Positions 11,815 to 22,956 of a stretch of 64,000 nucleotides of DNA are shown in pieces. This stretch comes from Melitaea cinxia (lineage: Eukaryota > Arthropoda > Insecta > Lepidoptera > Nymphalidae). The stretch is from contig NC_059413.1 in the NCBI RefSeq assembly GCF_905220565.1, positions 10,978,001 to 11,042,000 of the forward strand. The letters are read 5' to 3'. Position numbers and translations under genes: made by a program. The notes beneath the pieces are model-generated. The model was not told where the DNA came from. It did not search any database and worked only from the letters and a program-made list of their open reading frames with translations. The stretch's first letter is position 1. Each line of letters begins with the position of its first letter.

Positions 11815-11950
11815 ATATATAAATAAATAAACTCTTCAGACTAAACGGCCCCCAGTAGGATTATCTCCTGTATCGGGGGTCCAGAAATATACATAATACA
11901 CAAGCACCAACCCCCAGGCCACGACAAACATCTATATGGCCAAAACAGAG
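11815..11950 (-). mobile_element. SINE-B, 3' part, minus strand
   Basis: Read on the minus strand it gives GGCCGTGGCCTGGGGG-like words, then GGACCCCCGATACAGGAG, ATAATCCTACTGGGGGCCG and an A/T tail of TTTATTTATTTAT type. It matches the 3' two-thirds of the copy at 53825-54058. The tRNA-like head is lost. Confidence 0.7.
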
Positions 11951-12305
11951 CTATACGAATACGTGTTTATCTTTGTGGATCCGCCAAACCGAAATATAGC
12001 AACACTTCTGCGAGAATATTTTTTTACTAACTTACATATTTATAATAATAAAAAATATCGCCAACAAGTATAGCTTAAAATTAAAATAAATGTTTTTCTC
12101 AGTTGATAATGCTGTCATCGCTTTATATAAATTTTCTTATTATTCATAAAAAATGGACGAAAAGCTAGCAACCTTGTGGGAGCTAAACAATATATGCAAC
12201 AGTTTTATTATACGACGACTAAAGGATTTTACTGAAAATTAGAAATTCGATGAATCACATTTTGACACTAATAGCTATGTGTCACGCAATAACATAACGC
12301 AATAC

Positions 12306-12500
12306 CTACAGTCTATTTTTTTTTTCTAAAAGGTTTTTTGTAGGTCGAAGTCTAGAATTATACACAATACTTATGCCTAGAGCAAGATAAACATTTGTAT
12401 AACCTAAACGAATACGCACACTATACACATCTGTCATGAATGCGAATCGAACCCAGGAGCTAGCGCAGCAGACAACTGTTCTGACCACTACATTACGACG
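12306..12500 (-). mobile_element. tRNA-headed SINE, minus strand
   Basis: On the minus strand the head reads GTAATGTAGTGGTCAGAAC, then a B-box-like GGTTCGATTCG (10 of 11 to consensus), then TTTATCTTGCTCTAGGC and a terminal A run (plus-strand T run near 12316-12326). The head could fold as a degenerate tRNA, but the poly(A) tail and following body mark it as a SINE. The reading frame across it is incidental. Confidence 0.7.
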
Positions 12501-12970
12501 TCAAATATCTACACAAGGCTTATTATAACAATATAACTGCGATGTAACATGTAGTATTAATGTTTTAATTATATTAAATTTTGATTGAAAACTGAGAATT
12601 CGATCGACAACCGCTCTGGTGGTGTACCTTAACACCGTCAAATAGGAACCAATTTGTAGGTGACGACGTCAACATCGCTAAACTTCAATTACTTATTTAT
12701 GAAGGAATATATGAACCATCCATATAGGAACATTAACATATTCGGAACCATTGAGTTTGGGGACCATACATTATATATGTTATATTACGATGTTAACCGT
12801 TTTAAGTATACAAAGCCTTAGGAGACTACTTAGCGCTTTGGTAAAGCAAACACAGTTATTCTACTAATATTTCGAAGACACGCATACATCATTCTATATT
12901 TCTGTATATTTAATAGAGTGCTTAAATGATAAACATTAGTTACTGTGTTTATTTACAATTAACAATATCT
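12501..12970. other. Unassigned sequence with a SINE-like word
   Basis: Mostly AT-rich. The words ACAACCGCTCTGGT near 12608 and ACCGTC near 12635 resemble the start of the SINE-C head, but the rest does not follow. Confidence 0.35.
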
Positions 12971-13139
12971 TCTATATATATAAAAATCAATGTTTGTGTG
13001 TATGTCCTTTATAGAATCGTAAACTATGCATTTGATCGTGTCACGATCTTCAGCAAAGTGTTGTGCATGAGCCCACAAAGGTTTCTGAGTTGGTACGGCC
13101 GAAAAAAAAGTGTAGCAACGCGTGCATGGTACAGCAAGT
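12971..13139 (+). mobile_element. Helitron-like element (same family as 619-793)
   Basis: It starts TCTATATATATAAAAATC, contains CGTGTCACGATCTTCAGC and CTGAGTTGGTACGGCC, and ends GCATGGTACAGCAAGT, one base from CAGCTAGT. The close match to 619-793 shows a dispersed family. Confidence 0.72.
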
Positions 13140-13145
13140 CTTATA

Positions 13146-13325
13146 TATAAAATTCTCGTGTCACAATGTTAGTCATTATACTTCTCCGAAACGGCTGGAC
13201 CGATTTTTATGAAATTTTGTGTGCATATCGGTTAGGTCTAAGAATCGGCCAACATCTATTCTTCATACCTCTAAGTTACAAGGGGGATTAAGGGGTTTAA
13301 TATGGCAAAACAATGTCTGTTGGGT
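13146..13325 (+). mobile_element. Helitron-like element (AATTCTCGTGTCACAATG type)
   Basis: It contains CGAAACGGCTGGACCG followed by ATTTTTATGAAATTTTGTG and ATCGGCCAACATCTATTC. The inverse of these words is at 19211-19363, which ends in ACTAGCTAACCCCGC. This copy lacks the terminal end and abuts the previous element with no gap of note. Confidence 0.65.
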
Positions 13326-13329
13326 CAGT

Positions 13330-14025
13330 TAGTAGTATAAAACTCTAAGACTATTAAAACGTTCCACTATGAACATAATTATCAAAGTGATTTTAATTGA
13401 CATTTTTAAAGTGCTCTCGAAGTAGTAAATACTGCTTAGATGTACTATTTTATAAACTAATTTTTCTTAGTATTTCGTTTCATATGAACCTTCTACAGAG
13501 TAAATAACTTTTAAAAAAATAATGGAATCGATAAAGTCGTTCTCGGACAATGCCGTTACCAAGAGAAATTTGTTTTCATTTTTGTATATAGTGAGATGCA
13601 GCTTAGGAAAAAGATTATTTAAATAAATAAAAAAAAAAATACTTTATCAGGTTTTATGTTTTTCTCTCGCGAACGAATTTGTGAACTTTCAAGGTATTTT
13701 TGCCATGATAATGCGCTCGAAGCATATTTTTATTACATTTTTTATATCATTAGGGTGGTAAACAAGGGTATGTGATCGGTTACCGTAGACTATATGGACG
13801 CCTGAACCATTAGGAGTATCGCGTTGCCATACATAACCCGCTGTCGACTTAGCGCATCGCCAGGATTTCTACTTATCACAGGAACGCAATACTCGTAGAG
13901 AGTAGTATTATATGGTTTGACTTGTGATCTTTGCACTTTCTCAATCAAATCTAGGTTAATGTTCGGAAACTACAAATATGTAATATTGTAATTTTATTCG
14001 TTATAATCAAATTTATTGTATGAGC
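13330..14025. other. Unassigned AT-rich sequence
   Basis: No gene. A GC-richer patch near 13800-13890 (CGCTGTCGACTTAGCGC) has no assignable function. Confidence 0.35.
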
Positions 14026-14069
14026 TTTTAACCGAATTCAAAAAAAGGAGGAGGTTATTCAATTTGACC

Positions 14070-14101
<32 letters not shown>

Positions 14102-14491
14102 TATTTTTTATGTATGTTCGGGGATAGCTTCGTCGTTTATGAACCGATTTTGATAATTCTTTTTTTTTTTGTTGAAAAGGAGATATCCCTAGTTTGGTAC
14201 CATGATAAGGAAACCAGGATCTGATGATGGGATCCCAGAGAAATCGAGGGAAACTCTCGAAAATCCGCATAACTTTTTACTGGGTGTACCAATTTTGATA
14301 TTTTTAATTTAATCGAAAGCCGATGTTTATTATGTGGTCACGTTTAAATTTCATCGAGATCTGATAACAACTTTTGGAGTAATTTTTGATAAAGCGTATT
14401 TACTTGACTATTTTTTCGTCTACCTACATTGTATTACTTGTTGATATAATTGAAGTTGGTTTTTCTTCGTTTGCCTGCAAACACAATTATT
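14026..14491 (+). mobile_element. Family D element, short form, near full length
   Basis: It begins TTTTAACCGAATTC with GGAGGAGGTTATTC, has CTGATGATGGGATCCCAGAG in the middle, and ends TTGAAGTTGGTTTTTC, then a GTTTGC-CT-GCAAAC hairpin and ACAATTATT. ACCGACTTC near the start and GAAGTCGGT near the end form a subterminal inverted repeat in the better copies. A (TA)n run (14071-14094) has grown near the 5' end. It is non-coding; the minus-strand frame across it is chance. Confidence 0.8.
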
Positions 14492-14929
14492 AAGTAATTA
14501 CATGTAGTATAAATTTTGTTATCACACTCTTAATATTTATATAACGAAAACTTAATTTGAATTCCGAATTTTACTTAGTTGAAAAACAATAAGTTAAAGT
14601 TCTCGTCTCAAATCAAACATACAAATTAAATATTTGCGTAGACATACGTAAACGTGTTTGTTTTAACAACTGTCTTCAACTAAACAAAGAAAAGTTCAAT
14701 AATTATATGCAATTAATACTAAGATATACATTTTTTTTTTTTAAATTTACGTTAAAGAAAGCGGTTTTAAGAAAGAAGTTTTTATATTTCAGTTACCGAC
14801 AATATTTTATAAAAAGGTCAATGAACTTCTGTAGGTATAGATAAATTGATAATCGTATGAAAATGAGAACCATTTAATTAGACTTATAACTACAGTAAAA
14901 TTTTTTAATGTAAATTAAGTGATTAATAT
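14492..14929. other. Unassigned AT-rich sequence
   Basis: No recognisable feature apart from poly(T) and poly(A) tracts. Confidence 0.35.
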
Positions 14930-15020
14930 GTTGGTACGGCAGTGAGGAATATAGCCACCCCATCTCTTCCCGTGGGTGTCGTAAGAGATTCGATAAGGTG
15001 GCCTCCTACCTTAACAACAG
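14930..15020 (+). mobile_element. RTE-type 3' UTR fragment
   Basis: TACGGCAGTGAGGAATATAG followed by CCACCCCATCTCTTCCCGTG and GGTGTCGTAAGAG matches the start of the better copy at 25862-25920. The rest of the tail is missing or diverged (GATTCGATAAGGTGGC). Confidence 0.6.
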
Positions 15021-17177
15021 ACAACCGATTATGAATGACAAGTACATTTACAATTTAAATAAAAATCATTTCGTTTTTTACTTTATGATTAATGATTTAA
15101 AAATTAAAATCTAAACAAGAATCTTGTTATCAGATACATGTTAAATAAGGTCTCAAAGCACGGGCCTTCAAGTTAATGGAAATTGGCCATTTACTATAAA
15201 TTAAGGGGCAAAGCCCTATCATTACGGTTACGGTTGTTTCATGGTATGTATGTAGGTACTGTTACGATAAGATTGTCCTTGCGTGTCGGATGTCGATAGT
15301 CAATTGAAACGGTAATAAAAATCAATTTAGCTATGAAATGCAGAGTAAATCATCGTGTCAATGCACCGTTGCTAGGCAAAAGTTATCTCTCTGTATATGA
15401 AAAAGGTAAGTAATACATTTTTTTTTTTAATTTATACTAAAAAAATAATATTTGGTGCCTTACGGATTTGCCAAACTGTCAACACAACTGTAAATCTGTT
15501 ACGAAATTAAGTCACTCTGGGTTGATAAATGATTTCCCTACCATGTCCACCATTACCATTCCCATAGTGATGGTCACTAGCAGGTGTTTATGATAACAAC
15601 AGGGACTGACGGTACCACTAAATAACACTACGCAATTAAAATTATACCGTTGTGTGTGGATCAGCTGGTAATGCAATAATAGTATTAGGGCATGAATTAT
15701 ACATAATTATTTGTCTGACGCGGGAAGTACTGCACTAATAACGAGTGAATGTATGAAGGAAGTGGGTTCGAGGCCGGAGATTTGTGGTTCCGTTATATTC
15801 TGTTAGAACTGTACAATCGTAGCAATACCTAATTGTTCTTAGAATGTATTTATATGCTGTGATGATAAGTGTCATATGCATAATTAATGAGGAAATATTA
15901 ATCTTACAATACAAAAAAAAAAACAATATTTTGACATTTGAATTACACTTTTATATGTATGTACATTACATACACACACATACACAGAGTTCCATTTAAC
16001 TGAGCTTATTTATATATAGCAGGTTTATTAATTATAACAATATACATATGTAAATTGAGCAGGTTTATGTTTATATTGCAAATATACATATGTATTAAGT
16101 AAAAAAATACAAAAAATTATGTGTTCATCCGGATTTCGTATTATTATTATTATTTTATTTTTTTACTTGGGTGGCATAGAAACTTCTAGTGACACCCTCT
16201 AGAGAGCAGTATCATTTGGTTGTGGTGTTTTGGAAGGTTGATTTGTCTTAACGTGACAAAAAACTAAGGTGTTTTGCTAAAATTTTGTGCAATTATTTCC
16301 TGCTATATCCTACGTCATATCACACAAAACATTTTCTTCAAAATACTTAAATTGAAATACTATATTTTAAAAACTAAAAATACTATTCAAATATTTTCCC
16401 ACAGAAATTATTATAATTCAAGATAAACGGAAGAAGATAAAATAAATTATAATTTACGTAACACTTACACATAAAAAACTTTAAAAGCTCCGGTCGTGTG
16501 TTGAAAAACACGTGGTAATATTTATTATATTAAATTCGTAATTCATAACGCTTAAAATAGCTTCTTGCATAATAGGAAAAAAATTCAACAGAAAAACCTA
16601 GGGATTCCCACTCGGAGCAATATATATATACATATATTCTACTAACAGTCTAATTGTCTGCTTGTGTGACCCCAAACTGCCTAGGAATGGGCGTAAAATT
16701 ATTGAGGTCTCAATTATAATCTCAAGTATAATATTAATAGTTTCTATCCGCATTTCCACAGATAAGAGCAGCGTAGCAGACTAAGCATCCCTCTCCTATA
16801 TTATTAAAATTCTTTTTTCGTTCATTATTTACCATGATTCCTTTGAACACCAACTCAAAAAAAAACTTACGAAACTATTTAGGTGCATAATACAGTGTAT
16901 CAAGTCATGAATATGAATATCATAGTTACTGATTACGTGCAGTATAGACCTTGACCGAAACCATGAACTCGAGAAATGACCATACAGATAGAAAAAACAT
17001 GACAAATTTAATACAATAATATTTTGCTACACCTGGTCTCAAGGTGAATTATAAGTATGTATTTTCTATACTTGAAATAAAATTGTTTATAGAATATATA
17101 AGGAGTTTAAATAATTGATTGTAACAAAAAACAAAAGTAAAAAATTATTGTTTATTGAAAACTTCTTATATATAACT
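15021..17177. other. Long stretch with little structure
   Basis: No gene supported. Two imperfect units sharing GCAGGTTTAT and ATATACATATGTA lie at about 16019-16060 and 16059-16100, a small tandem repeat. A word pair GGGGCAAAGCCC near 15205 forms a short palindrome. Confidence 0.35.
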
Positions 17178-17372
17178 ACATAGTATAAAACAAAGTCGCT
17201 TTCTCTGTCCCTATATCCCTGTCCCGATGTCTCTATGTATGCATAAATCTTTAAAACTACGCAACGGATTTTGATGCAGTTTTTTTGTAATAGATAGAGT
17301 GATCAAACAGAAATGTTTATATGTATAATAACATCCAATAAATAGTGGAGAAATACTGTTATTTTTGAAGTT
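17178..17372 (+). mobile_element. Helitron-like element (ACATAGTATAAAACAAAG type)
   Basis: The start ACATAGTATAAAACAAAGTC is shared with 47247-47441 and, inverted, 27459-27647. The middle has ACGGATTTTGATGCAG. The usual end (GTGCGAAGCCGGGGCGGG then TTGCTAGT) is not present, so the 3' end is lost. Confidence 0.7.
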
Positions 17373-17737
17373 TCTAATGTGATGTCGTAAATAAAAAAAC
17401 AAAAAAAAATACATTTTTTCCGCTTACATTACAAACGCAGGCTGAACCCTACGAAATTTATCATAATAATGTACTAAGCATTGTACACATTGAAAAGTTC
17501 TACAGAAAACTTCGCTATGGTATATGTCTATCTCCTATGGATAGCCCACAATAACAATTTTTTGTCATTTACTTTTTACGACAAATAATTGCTAATTTTC
17601 GAAGCGATTTTAACCAATACAGCATTAATCCTTATCTAATTAAGTACCCTAAATACATTGTTGATTTAATATAGATCCATAAGGCCCCTTACAGCATATA
17701 ATTTAAATGAATATTTTTGAAGATATTACAGATTTTA

Positions 17738-17805
17738 AAATTGCGGGACGTAGTGTTTGCGGCGGTTTCGGCCGGCCGGGGCGGCGGGAGCGTGTCTATA
17801 AGTAT
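17738..17805. other. Isolated GC-rich patch
   Basis: GCGGGACGTAGTGTTTGCGG, CGGTTTCGGCCGGCCGGGGC and GGCGGGAGCGTG form the most GC-rich 60 bp of the window, in strongly AT-rich sequence. It includes the palindrome CGGCCGGCCG. No reading frame or repeat match within the window explains it. Confidence 0.6.
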
Positions 17806-18144
17806 AGTATAATAAAAAGTAAATAAGAAAAAATGTAGTGTATGAATTTAGATATTCCAAAGATAACAAGAAATTTTCATGGTTTAGGAAAAGAAGAATT
17901 GTCTTACTCTAAAGTTAGCGCGTGCGGGCCACGGGCAGTAATGAATAAATCAAAACTACTGGATCTATTTTAATCATCTTTTCAGTGAATGACATATATT
18001 TTATATATTTTATATCCGTGCGAAGCCGGAGCGGGTCGCTAGTAATTATATAAATTATACCTACACAAATAAAAATTGAGTGTAGGACTTGGTGGATAGA
18101 TGGTAATCTATACAAATTACAATTATCTGACTAAAACTCAATAT

Positions 18145-18300
18145 ATGTGGTGTTGTGGTACAGATGTTTGTAGTTGTACAAAAATATTTGCAAACACGGA
18201 TCTTAGTGTGCAGTGACTTTGCTTTCTCCTCCAAGGGCTGTGTGTTCGATTTCCACCCTGAAACTATATATGATATATGTACTTATTTATGTACGTATTA
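18145..18300 (+). mobile_element. Possible tRNA-like SINE head
   Basis: TGTGTTCGATTTCCACCC resembles a decayed B box (GGTTCGANTCC) with flanking pairing, and CTTAGTGTGCAGTGAC lies about where an A box would be. No second copy is seen in the window, so this is weak. Confidence 0.3.
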
Positions 18301-18317
18301 TTCCTATGCATTTATCG

Positions 18318-18391
18318 AAAAAACCTATAACAGAACCTATAACAGAAAACCTAAACAGAAGTATTTAGTTAGAACCTATAACAGAAGCATT
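18318..18391. repeat. Minisatellite based on AACCTATAACAGAA
   Basis: The word AACCTATAACAG occurs at about 18323, 18332 (overlapping variant) and 18373, with the variants AACCTAAACAGAAGTATT and CAGAAGCATTTAG between them. This gives an irregular short tandem array in which a plus frame reads repeated TYNR. Confidence 0.7.
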
Positions 18392-18487
18392 TAGTTGCTC
18401 ACCGTAGGAACAGACGACCGTGTGTACGTTATAGATATCTATTTATTATTTTTTTTATAGTGAGTGTGTGAGTTTTTTATAGATTTA

Positions 18488-18775
18488 ACTGAGGTAGGGC
18501 AGAGCCGGGAATCTCCTGCTCAAAAAATTGAGCAACCCGACTGGGGTAGTATCTCGACCTTACAGAAGGTCACAGCTAAATAATACTGCTTTCAAGCAGT
18601 GTTGTGTTCCTGTTGGTGAGTAAAGTGACTAGAGCTCCTGGGGGAATTGGGGATAGGGTCGGCAACGTGCTTGCGATGCTCTCGGTGTTGCAGACATCTA
18701 TAGGCTACGGTATTTGCTTACTATCGGGCGAGCCATAAGTTTGTTTGTCGACTTAGTTATATATTTAAAAAAAAA
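18488..18775 (+). mobile_element. SINE-A, full length
   Basis: It runs from ACTGAGGTAGGGCAGAGCC to GTTTGTCGACTTAGTTAT and an A tail, 288 bp. The same length as the 2671 and 61323 copies supports a defined 5' end. Divergence from them is moderate. Confidence 0.78.
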
Positions 18776-18981
18776 GATTATGAGTGAGTGAGACCCGTGC
18801 AAAGCCAGGTCACTTGTTTTATAATAAAATAGTATACACTAAAATACTTCACACGATATCATCTTCACTAGCCTAAACGCTATTATCATTGCATTATCGC
18901 TATATAAGGACTGAAAGCATTCAAAAAAGTATATACTCCTTAAGAATGGTTAGCGCGATATTTAAAAATAAAAAGGTTCTA

Positions 18982-19185
18982 TTCAGCCAGCAACATCCCA
19001 CTGCTGTAAACTGTAGCATTCCTCTTTCTCCATGTGGATGCCGGATATATTCTCAATTATGAGTAACGATCGCTATCAGGTATTTATGATAACCAGGTAT
19101 TTATGGGACCGGCAGCTTAACGTGCTCTCCTAGACACAGTGAGGAGACTCACAGACATCCAAACCGGAATCAAACATTTGTATAT
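18982..19185 (-). mobile_element. SINE-C, minus strand
   Basis: On the plus strand it runs from TTCAGCCAGCAACATCCCAC through GAGTAACGATCGCTATCAGG to GCTTAACGTGCTCTCC and GGAATCAAAC. It includes most of the body and perhaps the edge of the head. GGTATTTATG is locally duplicated (near 19079 and 19097). Confidence 0.7.
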
Positions 19186-19210
19186 AATTATACACAATCA
19201 ATATATACAT

Positions 19211-19363
19211 AACTAGCTAACCCCGCAAACGTTTCTTTGTCATATATGTTATTAACCCGCTTAATCCCTCCCCCCCTTATAACTTACGGGTATAAAAAAT
19301 AGATGTTGGCCGATTCTCAGACCTACCCGATATGCCCACAAAATTTTATTAAAATCAGTCGAG
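19211..19363 (-). mobile_element. Helitron-like element, minus strand, cut by SINE-C sequence
   Basis: The plus strand starts ACTAGCTAACCCCGCAAAC (the 3' terminus inverted) and contains GATGTTGGCCGATTCTCAG, the inverse of words at 13146-13325. It stops at AAAATCAGTCGAG, where SINE-C sequence begins. Confidence 0.68.
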
Positions 19364-19460
19364 CCGCCAACCCGCAGTGGAGCACCGTGGTGGATTAAGC
19401 TCGAATTTCTTCTACGTGGAGAAAGAAGGATGCCATGCAGTGGGATGATACAGGCTGAAT
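19364..19460 (+). mobile_element. SINE-C 3' half
   Basis: CCGCCAACCCGCAGTGGAGC, then GGTGGATTAAGCTCGAAT and GATACAGGCTGAAT: the last 100 bp of SINE-C in the plus orientation. Confidence 0.7.
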
Positions 19461-19469
19461 GTATGCATG

Positions 19470-19556
19470 CACAAATACAAATATCCGTCCCTAGCGGGAA
19501 TCGAACCCGCAAACCATCATTGCTTTAAGCGCCTAGACGCACTGATTCTTGCTTTT
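19470..19556 (-). mobile_element. tRNA-like SINE head, minus strand
   Basis: On the minus strand it reads TCAGTGCGTCTAGGCGC, then TGCGGGTTCGATTCCCGCTA with a perfect B box, then GGGACGGATATTTG as after other SINE-C heads. It lies in inverted orientation next to a plus-strand SINE-C tail (19364-19460). It is not a complete tRNA: the acceptor and anticodon arms are not formed. Confidence 0.65.
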
Positions 19557-20221
19557 CATATCACAACATCCAATACTGGTATGATGTTAAACACCTATAT
19601 CTGTTAAAGCGCTGTAAAGCGACACTCACCAGGGTCATGCTTGCTTCATACCACGCGTCTTTATAACTTCTTAAAGAGTGAAGTCCAAAAATCTAAAAAA
19701 TCTAAAAAAAAAATTGTCAAATCCTAGCTTAATACAGCTGTGTATACCTTTTTAATATTAACCATCTGTATTCTGATAACACGTGTCAACTAGTTGACCG
19801 TGAGCCCGAACAGCCATAGCAACAACGTTGGATACTTAATATATCTCATACATAACAGAATTCTCGCTCAATCATTTGAATTTTTTTTTTTTTTTTTTTT
19901 TTTTAGGAATGGCATGAATAAATATGCTTTGACCTCTACTGATAAATTTTACGTAAGTAACTTTACAATTTTATCAAAACCACAATAATAATAAAAAACC
20001 TACACCTAAATTGCAAGTTCTGGAACTGCTCTGAGTTTCTCCTTCTGCCACACGATGGACCCGCACGGTGAATCCGTATAACTATAATTAATTTACTAAT
20101 TATACATTTATTGTACAATAATATACTGTTTCTTCTATCTTGATCTTTTTGTTACGCTCTCATCACGCATTCACCAGGACGTTACTCTCCAAGCTAATCG
20201 TGGGTAAAGTAGTTTTACTTC
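19557..20221. other. Unassigned sequence with a 24-T tract
   Basis: A run of 24 T lies at 19881-19904. No gene recognised; reading frames across the tract are chance. Confidence 0.4.
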
Positions 20222-20653
20222 AATAATTGTGTTTGCCAGCAAACAAAAAAACCCGACTTCAATTACATCGACAAGTAATACAACATAGTTAGACTAAAAT
20301 ATATTTAAGTAAATACGCATTATCAAAGATTACTACAAAAGTTGTAATCATATCTCGATGAAATTTAAATGTGACCACATGATAAACATCGGCTTTCGAT
20401 TAAATTAAAAATCATTGAAATCGGTACACCCAGTAAAAATTTATGAGGATTTTCGAGGGTTTCCCTCGATTTCTCTGGGATCCCATCATAAAATCCTGGT
20501 TTCCTTATCATGGTACCACGCTTAAGATATCTCCTTTCCAACAAAAAAGAATTATCGAAATCGGTTCATAAACGACGAAGTCATCCCCGAACATACATAA
20601 AATATATACACGGTCGAATTGAGTAACCTCCTCCTTTTTGAAGTCGGTTAAAA
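20222..20653 (-). mobile_element. Family D element, short form, full length
   Basis: On the plus strand it runs from AATAATTGTGTTTGCCAGC through CCGACTTCAATTACATCG to CTCCTCCTTTTTGAAGTCGG and TTAAAA. Both subterminal inverted repeats (CCGACTTC/GAAGTCGG) are intact, which makes it a good reference copy of about 432 bp. Confidence 0.82.
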
Positions 20654-21007
20654 GTAAAGATATATTTCCAATTTGATACTTTGTGCCTTACTTATCTTAT
20701 ACGACAACATTAAAATTTTAAAAGGTATATAAAATATGGCTTTAAATTATTTTTTAACTTTTTGTTCAGTTTTTTTTTTCACTTTATCACAAATGCGCTT
20801 ATGAGTCCCGCGATAACATCTTCTCTCACCACCATGGGTAGACTGGTAGAGATCTCTTACAGAGATAAGTTCGCCCTTGCCAACATTTTTTGTAAAAATG
20901 ACTTGTAATTATGATTTTTTTTTAAGTGCAATAAAGAATATATATATAATAAGCTACATAATTAATATTAACACCTCGGAGTTTAGTCAACTAATGTCGC
21001 TCACAGT

Positions 21008-21263
21008 TTTATTCGAGATCCCCGCACATGACAAACATTTATATTGGCCCACACAGATGTTTGCCGTGGTCTGGGTGTTTGTGTAGTACTTGTCGGTCTC
21101 CTCAACCGCCTGTAATCATGTACACCTGATAGCGATCGTTACTCATAGTAGAGAATAAATCTGCCAATCCGCATTGGAGCAGCGTGTTAGATTAAGCTCT
21201 GATCCTTCTCATACATGGGGAAAGTGGCCTATTCCCAGCAGTAGAATATTATAGGCTGAAGCG
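21008..21263 (+). mobile_element. SINE-B/SINE-C mosaic
   Basis: 21008-21088 is SINE-B from the B-box area (TTCGAGATCCCCGCACATGA) to GTCTGGGTGTTTGTG. From 21089 it is SINE-C (TAATCATGTACACCTGATAG, then GTTAGATTAAGCTCTGATCC, TATAGGCTGAAG), in the same orientation with no gap. No flanking TSD is obvious. It may be two insertions or one chimeric insertion. Confidence 0.65.
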
Positions 21264-22030
21264 AAATAAGCATCCAACAACTGGGCATAGGCCTCTTCTT
21301 CAGGTTATAGGCGAAAGTATGGTTGGTATGGTACACTGCGGTTTCTTGGAAAATTTTCCTGTTATAATTGACAAGTTATTAACAAATCTTATATAATCAG
21401 TTATTATCACGACTTACCTTACTATATTCTGAGTTTTTCTTTACAAAAAAACGAAATTTTTCTCCCTATAATATTAATATATAAACAAAATTTAATTTCC
21501 GTCTAATAAAATTCCATCGTTAAAGGTTTTTGACATTTCATCTGCAGTAAAATGTCTCATCACAATATTACTCGCTCGGTCGTTGAACCCTGAAAGTTCA
21601 AACTCTAATAAAACACATCATTCAATCATTATGACAGTTATTAGGCTCTAATATAGAACTTTTCATAAAGACTGAAGGTCGATTGTTTAAAAACTTTATT
21701 CCTTGATTCAGGAAACCGTTTGTTCTACTAAGAGGTCGTAAATCATGTAAGGCTCGAAAGAGTGTTCGGAAAATATCAAGATATATCACAAGGAAAAGTT
21801 GTAATGAGATATATTTAAAGAACAATCTTTCCCGTAGATATAATAATAATGATAATAATTAAGCCTTTTCGTGTCCTCAATAAAAAGTTAATTGTACATT
21901 AATTATATTACGATTTCAATACCATGCAATAATATTACTAAAATTCTAAACAAAAAAAAGATACATAACTTTCCTAACTAAAAAATTTCGAAATTCATTG
22001 ACTAAATTTAATTTTATTAATAATTAGTAA
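21264..22030. other. Unassigned AT-rich sequence
   Basis: A minus-strand frame at 21622-21825 (67 codons) has moderately protein-like composition (RALHDLRPLSRTNGFLNQG), but I do not recognise it. No repeat family named here is visible. Confidence 0.35.
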
Positions 22031-22039
22031 AAATATTTC

Positions 22040-22185
22040 TTTGTTTATTGAGGACCTCTCTGTAGAGTATAAGGCTTCCTCCATTTTTCTCAACATAATT
22101 CTGTCACTCGCTTATTAGTCGATTCTTTTCCCGCTGTTTTCCAAATTTCATCAAGCCAGCTTTCCGCCGGTCTGCCCATGGATAT
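22040..22185 (-). pseudogene. LINE reverse-transcriptase C-terminal remnant (RTE-like)
   Basis: On the minus strand 22170-22115 gives GRPAESWLDEIWKTAGKE and, after a frameshift, SDRIMLRKMEEALYSTERSS. The order GRPA.W.D.....AG then DR..W/L..MEEAY is the C-terminal end I know from RTE-like LINEs. This is a different family from 45131. The rest of the element is not visible. Confidence 0.6.
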
Positions 22186-22840
22186 ACTACTCGTATATTT
22201 AATGGAATACTTATTACTATTTTAAACTAGAAATTACAAAAATCATCACTGTATCAATTCGTTCCATAACTATAGCAATTTCTCTATCTATAAAGAAAAT
22301 AGTCTCCCTAAATACTTGTAAATTCAATAATAAATTTATAATAGCCAAGATTTGAATGGCGACTATCGAAAAAATTCGCCTTTTATTATAATCTATTTAT
22401 ATCGAAATGGAAGGACGCAAAAGCGTTGTATAAAAAACCGATTTATCGAGAATTCAGCCACAATACATTAAGTTGGTACCTATTATTAAAACGTGAATAA
22501 TTTTGATAATGACGAGAGCAACGACCGAATTACCAAGAATCGTAAGCAAGGAGAAATCGCCTTCCTCCCTTTTTACTCCTTCCTAGTTTCCTGAACCCTA
22601 AGGGCCTGAATCGCCTGTTGCTACTAAAGCTATGACTAATCCAACAGTTAAAGTTTATGATATATTCACTATCAAACTACTTCATCCTTCAAAAATTTCT
22701 ATTACTAATCTGTGACCCTAAAAGTTTATTATAAGTTAAGGTGAAACAGTTTCTAAAAGCTTGTTGTACCTCTAAGTAGATAAAGGTTATCAGTATAACT
22801 TTCATTTGAGATATACTTCAACATCATACATTATCACACT
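22186..22840. other. Unassigned AT-rich sequence
   Basis: No gene or repeat recognised; one GC-richer patch lies near 22550-22620. Confidence 0.35.
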
Positions 22841-22953
22841 GTCCTTGTGGGTCTCTCGAGCGTGCTTCAGAAAGCACATTAAGATATAGATCCCAGTTGC
22901 TATCTTTGAAACCTGATAGCGATCGCTACTCATAGTAAGAAATACTAGCTAAA
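22841..22953 (+). mobile_element. SINE-C internal fragment
   Basis: GTCCTTGTGGGTCTCTCGAG, GTGCTTCAGAAAGCACATTA and ACCTGATAGCGATCGC follow the SINE-C body. It is broken off at TAAGAAATACTAGCTAAACC, where a Helitron-like CTAGCTAA word begins. Confidence 0.62.
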
Positions 22954-22956
22954 CCC

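Noticed and set aside
18318..18391. Possible CRISPR-like array
   Set aside because: Units are short, irregular and without spacers; it is a minisatellite in an animal genome.
19470..19556. Possible tRNA gene (perfect B box)
   Set aside because: No acceptor stem or complete anticodon arm, and the following text is that of a SINE-C body.
21622..21825. 67-codon minus frame with protein-like composition
   Set aside because: No family recognised, no splice context and no second copy.
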